Below, one piece after another: positions 60,255 to 64,000 of a stretch of DNA of 64,000 nt (its first letter is position 1; the number at the start of each line of letters is the position of its first letter). This DNA is from an uncultured Shimia sp. (GTDB taxonomy: Bacteria; Pseudomonadota; Alphaproteobacteria; Rhodobacterales; Rhodobacteraceae): contig NZ_CANLRL010000001.1 of the NCBI RefSeq assembly GCF_947493595.1, forward strand, positions 124,001 to 188,000. The letters run 5' to 3'. The translations under genes and the position numbers were made by a program. Under the pieces are notes generated by a model. That model had not been told where the DNA came from, did not search any database, and saw only the letters and a list, made by a program, of their open reading frames with translations.

Positions 60255-62153
60255 TTATCCGATTAGGCCGCCGTCTGTGCGACGTACCGCGAAAACCCCA
60301 GACCGTGGCACGGAGGTGCCGCCATCCGGGAAGTGGGAGTTGCCTTTTTCGCCCGGGTGCTGAATGCCGACAAACATGGTGCGGCGATCCGGGGACCAGC
60401 AAACTCCGGTGACTTCACATTCTTTGGGACCAACCAGGAAGCGGCGGATTTCACCGGTGACGGTGTCGCCCGCAAGCATCTGGTTGTTGCCCATGCCCGC
60501 AAAGTCGCCTTCGTTAGAATATTTGCCGTCGGTCTGGATCCACAACAGGCCGGTGTCGTCAAAGGCCATGCCATCCGGCGAGTTGAACATATTTCCGGCA
60601 TTGATGTTCTCACTGCCTGCATAGGCATCATCATGTACATCTGGGTTGCCTGCCAGCGCGAAGAGGTTCCAGCTAAACCCGTTTGCGCTGTGGTCTTCGT
60701 TGTCCGGCATCCAGCGGGCGATCTGGCCATAGTGGTTTTCAACGCGTGGGTTTGGCCCGTTGGCGGAGGTGTCATCGCCACCAGCGTTTGGCTTTTTGCC
60801 CCGGTTCTTGTTGTTGGTGAGCGCCACGTAGGCTTCTGCCTTGGTTGGGTTCACCGCCACCCATTCTGGGCGGTCCATCGTGGTTGCGCCAACTTTGGAC
60901 GCGGCCTGACGGGTATGGATGCGGATTTCCGCGTCGGACATGCCGGTGGTCTCTGGCGTCAGGGCCAGCCATTCGCCGCGCATGTCGTCGTGGAATTTGG
61001 CCACAAACAGGTCGCCACTTTCCAGAAGATCGCTGTTGTCGCCGGTGGCAGAGTAGGTGCCGTGGGAGACAAACCGGTAGAGGAACTCGCCGCGCTCATC
61101 GTCGCCGAGGTAGACAACGGCTTTGCCGTTTGGTGCCAGTACAACAGCAGCGTTTTCATGTTTGAAGCGGCCCAGAGCGGTGCGCTTCTTGGGCGTGGAG
61201 GTTGGATCAAATGGATCAATTTCGACCACATAGCCCGCGCGGTTTGGCTCATTTGGGTTTTTGGAGACATCAAAGCGGTCGTCCACTTTGGCCCAGCCGT
61301 AGCCCCAGTCTTTGGAAGACACACCGTAGCGCTTCAGCTCGGCGGAGACTTCGTGGGCTTCATTCTCGGCAGAGAAGTAGCCGTTGAAGTTTTCCTCGCA
61401 GGTCAGATAGGTGCCCCATGGGGTTTCGCCGTTGCCGCAGTTGTTCCAGGTGCCTTTGGTGGTGGTGCCGGTAGGATCTGCCTCGGTTTTCAGCAAGTCG
61501 TGGCCTGCTGCCGGGCCGGTCAAGTCCATGTCGGTTTGCGGCGTGATGCGGCGGTTCAGGTCGCTGTCGACCACAACCTGCCAGTTGCCGGCATCGTCGC
61601 GGGCCACTTCGAACACAGACACGCCGTGGGCGTTCATGCCCTTTTGCACGTCGTCGTCAGACACCCATTTACCATCCGGGTTGTTGCCCCAGAGGGTTTT
61701 TCGGTTGGTGTATTCGTTGTTGATGGCCATGACGGTGCGGCCGTCTTTGGTGAAGATCGACATCCCGTCGTTGTTGTCCCCAAAAGTGCGGGCCTGTGAC
61801 GCGGCGGTGCCACGGGTGGTTTCGTCAAACGCCGGGACGTCGGAGAAGAGCGGATCGCCCCAGGTCACAACCTGTTCCCACTCAAAGCCTTCAGGAACGG
61901 TGATTGTGTCCTCGGTGTTGGCCGCAACCTGGGTGAAGCCAAAACGATCGCCCGCAGCCACAGCTTCGCGAGTGAGAGCGGTGGTGCCAACCAGGAAGGA
62001 GCCGAGGCCGAAGGTCATCACACCGCCTAGGAAGCCACGGCGGGACAGGGCGGTGTCCACGACGCGGTCAAAGTCGGTTTCTTCCGCACGTGGCGAGATC
62101 AGCTCGTCAATTTCGTCAAATGACAGGTCGTCGATTTGGTGGTCAGAGGACAT
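60255..62153 (-). CDS. PhoX-type (DUF839) Tat-exported phosphatase
   Basis: A 632-residue protein with a twin-arginine signal (LSRRGFLGGVMTFGLGSFLV, RR at about residues 38-39). The mature domain has the PhoX/DUF839 layout: DGMSIFTKDGRTVMAINNEY, a WGTYLTCEENFNGYF block and RFKHENAAVVLAPNGKAVVY. Such enzymes are calcium-iron alkaline phosphatases. Tat export suggests cofactor loading in the cytoplasm. It is a single-gene unit with a terminator. No pho-box was sought computationally. Confidence 0.88.
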   Translation of the reverse strand: MSSDHQIDDLSFDEIDELISPRAEETDFDRVVDTALSRRGFLGGVMTFGLGSFLVGTTALTREAVAAGDRFGFTQVAANTEDTITVPEGFEWEQVVTWGDPLFSDVPAFDETTRGTAASQARTFGDNNDGMSIFTKDGRTVMAINNEYTNRKTLWGNNPDGKWVSDDDVQKGMNAHGVSVFEVARDDAGNWQVVVDSDLNRRITPQTDMDLTGPAAGHDLLKTEADPTGTTTKGTWNNCGNGETPWGTYLTCEENFNGYFSAENEAHEVSAELKRYGVSSKDWGYGWAKVDDRFDVSKNPNEPNRAGYVVEIDPFDPTSTPKKRTALGRFKHENAAVVLAPNGKAVVYLGDDERGEFLYRFVSHGTYSATGDNSDLLESGDLFVAKFHDDMRGEWLALTPETTGMSDAEIRIHTRQAASKVGATTMDRPEWVAVNPTKAEAYVALTNNKNRGKKPNAGGDDTSANGPNPRVENHYGQIARWMPDNEDHSANGFSWNLFALAGNPDVHDDAYAGSENINAGNMFNSPDGMAFDDTGLLWIQTDGKYSNEGDFAGMGNNQMLAGDTVTGEIRRFLVGPKECEVTGVCWSPDRRTMFVGIQHPGEKGNSHFPDGGTSVPRSGVFAVRRTDGGLIG

Positions 62154-62255
62154 TCCTGGCTCCGTAGGCTTGGATCGTTGGTTGATGCCAAGACTAGGAG
62201 GCCGCTGATTCAGATTCGTGACAAGCGGTTTGCAGTTTTGTGACGCTGGCCGGCG

Positions 62256-62741
62256 TTAGGCCGCCTCTGCGAGTAGCGCTTCGAGTTGCAAGGGGCGGCT
62301 GTACATTTGCAGACTGCCGTCACAGTGGCGCGGCCACTCAGCGGTGTGGCGGTCACGGTAGAGCTCAACCCCGTTGCCGTCAGGATCGTTGAAATAGATG
62401 GCTTCTGACACACCGTGATCGGAGGCGCCCAGAACAGGATAGCCCGCGTCAATGACCCGCCGCACGGCGGTGGCGAGGTCGGCGCGGGAGGGGTAGAGGA
62501 TGGCGGTGTGAAACAGGCCGGTGTGGTGCTCCGGCGCGGGGCCGCTGCCTTTGCTGCGCCAGGTGTTGAGGCCGATATGGTGGTGATAGCCGTCCGATCC
62601 GAGGAAGGCGGCGTCATTGCCGAGGCGGCTTTGGACCTCAAAGCCCAGGACATCGGCATAAAACACAATCGCGCGGTCAAGGTCTGCGACTTTCAGATGC
62701 ACATGGCCGATGCGGGCGGAGGGGGCGTAGGGCGCGGTCAT
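62256..62741 (-). CDS. VOC-superfamily protein (glyoxalase/dioxygenase type)
   Basis: A 161-residue protein with paired beta-alpha-beta-beta-beta modules: IGHVHLKVADLDRAIVFYAD and LGASDHGVSEAIYFNDPDGN with the metal-type His and Glu positions (H14, H68 region and E143 region) arranged as in extradiol dioxygenase-like VOC proteins. Substrate unknown. GGAGACC precedes the ATG. It lies upstream of the PhoX gene on the same strand. Confidence 0.85.
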   Translation of the reverse strand: MTAPYAPSARIGHVHLKVADLDRAIVFYADVLGFEVQSRLGNDAAFLGSDGYHHHIGLNTWRSKGSGPAPEHHTGLFHTAILYPSRADLATAVRRVIDAGYPVLGASDHGVSEAIYFNDPDGNGVELYRDRHTAEWPRHCDGSLQMYSRPLQLEALLAEAA

Positions 62742-62935
62742 GAGTGGTCTCCTTTGTTAGCAACAAAGGTAGGCGCGGGGCTGGGCGCTGAAAACTTGCG
62801 ATTTGGCGCGGATTATGTGCGGAAATGCGGAGACACATTGTTGTTGGTGGCGGCGACTTGGTGGCAAGAAAGGATTGCGTTTTGGGAAGGCGTTCTCAAG
62901 TCTAACTGACAGAGTTTGAGCGAAGGGCGGATACT

Positions 62936-63478
62936 ATGGCGCAGAAAGAAGTGCCGATTTTGGAGACCAATAGGCTGATCCTGCGAGGACATAAGCTGGC
63001 GGATTTTGAGGACAGTGCGGCGATGTGGGCGGATCCGGATGTGGTGGCACGGATTTCGGGTGTGCCGTCGACGGCAGCAGAGTCGTGGTCGCGACTGCTG
63101 CGCTACATCGGGCACTGGCAGGCGCTGGGCTATGGCTACTGGGTGCTGCAGAGCAAGGTGGATGGCGCGTTTGTGGGTGAGGCCGGGTTGGCGGATTATC
63201 ATCGAGACACAAAGCCCAGTGTGCATGGCAAGCCAGAAGCTGGTTGGGCGCTGAAGACCTCTGCGCAGGGGCAGGGTCTGGCGACGGAGGCCGTGAACGC
63301 AGTGATGGCCTGGGCGGATGATGTGCTGGCCAAGGAGTTTCCGATGGCCTGTGCGATTTTTGATCCAGAGCATGCGGGCTCTGTGCGGGTGGCGAAGAAG
63401 GTCGGGTTTGGCAATCCGGTGATGGGTAGGTTTGGAGATCAAGAGGCGTTGTTTTTGGAGCGTGCGTTGGGGACGTGA
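62936..63478 (+). CDS. GNAT-family N-acetyltransferase
   Basis: A 180-residue RimJ/RimL-type GNAT. ETNRLILRGHKLADFEDSAA opens it, the acetyl-CoA-binding pyrophosphate loop lies in KTSAQGQGLATEAVNAV (Q/R-x-x-G-x-A pattern), and EHAGSVRVAKKVGF is the following helix. Acceptor unknown. The start is 195 bp from the divergent VOC start and it ends 13 bp before the shared terminator. Confidence 0.88.
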   Translation: MAQKEVPILETNRLILRGHKLADFEDSAAMWADPDVVARISGVPSTAAESWSRLLRYIGHWQALGYGYWVLQSKVDGAFVGEAGLADYHRDTKPSVHGKPEAGWALKTSAQGQGLATEAVNAVMAWADDVLAKEFPMACAIFDPEHAGSVRVAKKVGFGNPVMGRFGDQEALFLERALGT

Positions 63479-63491
63479 CTGGTGCCCAACA

Positions 63492-63525
63492 AAAAAGCCC
63501 CGCCAGTGGCGGGGCTGATTGTTTT
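63492..63525. terminator. Bidirectional terminator between GNAT and trpS
   Basis: AGCCCCGCC pairs with GGCGGGGCT over AGT. On the minus strand TTTTTT follows; on the plus strand GATTGTTTTT follows. It ends 17 bp before the trpS stop. Confidence 0.85.
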
Positions 63526-63541
63526 TAGCGGTGTGGAAGGC

Positions 63542-64000
63542 TTAGGCGCCGACCATGCCGACAATCTCGTAGGTCTTTTTCAGGATCGGCGCGGCGATTT
63601 CGCGGGCCTGACCTGCGCCGTGGGCAAGGATTTTGTCGATCTCGTCCTGGTGCTCCATCAGGCGGGCCATTTCTGTGCTGATCGGGGACAGTTTGGACAC
63701 TGCGAGATCAGAGAGCATCGGTTTGAATTCGGAGAACTGTTTACCGCCAACATCGGCCAGAACCTGATCCACGGTCAGGCCAGACAGACCGGCGTAGATG
63801 TTGACCAGGTTGCGGGCCTCTGGGCGCTCTTCCAGACCTTTGGCTTCTGATGGCAGCGCCTCCGGATCGGTTTTGGCCTTGCGGATCTTCTTGGCGATGG
63901 TGTCCGCGTCGTCAGTCATGTTGATGCGGGAGGCATCAGACGGGTCGGATTTGGACATCTTTTTGGTGCCATCGCGGAAGGACATTACACGGGTGGCCGC
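63542..64000 (-). CDS. trpS: Tryptophanyl-tRNA synthetase, C-terminal part (cut by window edge)
   Basis: The last 152 codons or so of a class Ic aminoacyl-tRNA synthetase; the gene continues past the right edge. The KMSKS signature is in [20 protein letters not shown], which follows VMSF and ends the catalytic domain. The C-terminal helix bundle contains [20 protein letters not shown] and [20 protein letters not shown], as in TrpS. It charges tRNA-Trp. Confidence 0.93.
   Translation of the reverse strand, partial: AATRVMSFRDGTKKMSKSDPSDASRINMTDDADTIAKKIRKAKTDPEALPSEAKGLEERPEARNLVNIYAGLSGLTVDQVLADVGGKQFSEFKPMLSDLAVSKLSPISTEMARLMEHQDEIDKILAHGAGQAREIAAPILKKTYEIVGMVGA

Overview
The window reads as chromosome of a Rhodobacteraceae (Roseobacter-group) alphaproteobacterium. 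The basis is family content and order: a single-strand-biased TCA block (lpdA, sucB, sucA, sucD, sucC, mdh) facing mcl2-nnrU-DUF1737-mch and sdhC-D-A-x-x-B, plus ccr and ecm of the ethylmalonyl-CoA pathway, phaA/phaB, and GC-rich DNA. I see no rRNA, tRNA, CRISPR array, transposase or prophage. This is core genome with small accessory insertions.

Layout. 1-3.8 kb: cut-off polyprenyl diphosphate synthase, a DUF2007 plus tRNA-type methyltransferase pair, a YdcH-like small protein, a DMT exporter with its LysR regulator, and an unlisted 52-residue ORF. 3.8-7 kb: phaB and phaA in separate transcription units, and an EAL protein with degenerate catalytic residues. 7-14.6 kb: a TlpA-like thioredoxin divergent from argH, then small lipoprotein, DUF2834, lysA and a large TIGR02302 protein. 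14.6-19.3 kb: zinc-ribbon protein divergent from ftsE-ftsX-plsC-PPOX flavoprotein. 19.4-32.2 kb: the lpdA/suc/mdh TCA block on the minus strand, with lineage-specific genes between its members. 34-43.4 kb: the plus-strand mcl2/mch/sdh block. 43.5-51.6 kb: mixed accessory genes (FAD dehydrogenase, DUF4399, DUF1989, HNH nuclease, outer-membrane barrel, esterase, deoD, H-NS-like). 51.7-56.8 kb: ecm divergent from a PlsB-like acyltransferase, then ccr. 56.9-64 kb: solute-binding protein, RecD-like helicase, SDR, PhoX-type phosphatase, VOC, GNAT and the cut-off trpS.

Functionally the window couples PHB metabolism (phaA, phaB), the acetyl-CoA-assimilating ethylmalonyl-CoA pathway (ccr, ecm, mch, mcl2) and the lower TCA cycle (odh complex, succinyl-CoA synthetase, succinate dehydrogenase, malate dehydrogenase). 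The best regulatory signals I found fit this. A pair of TGTGATCACA palindromes spaced 20-21 bp lies upstream of both sucC and sdhC. A TTGCCGCA/TGCGGCAA element lies upstream of phaA, phaB, mcl2 and ecm. Three families of short extragenic repeats also occur, two of them placed just 3' of TCA genes. Regulator identities are not established by the sequence.
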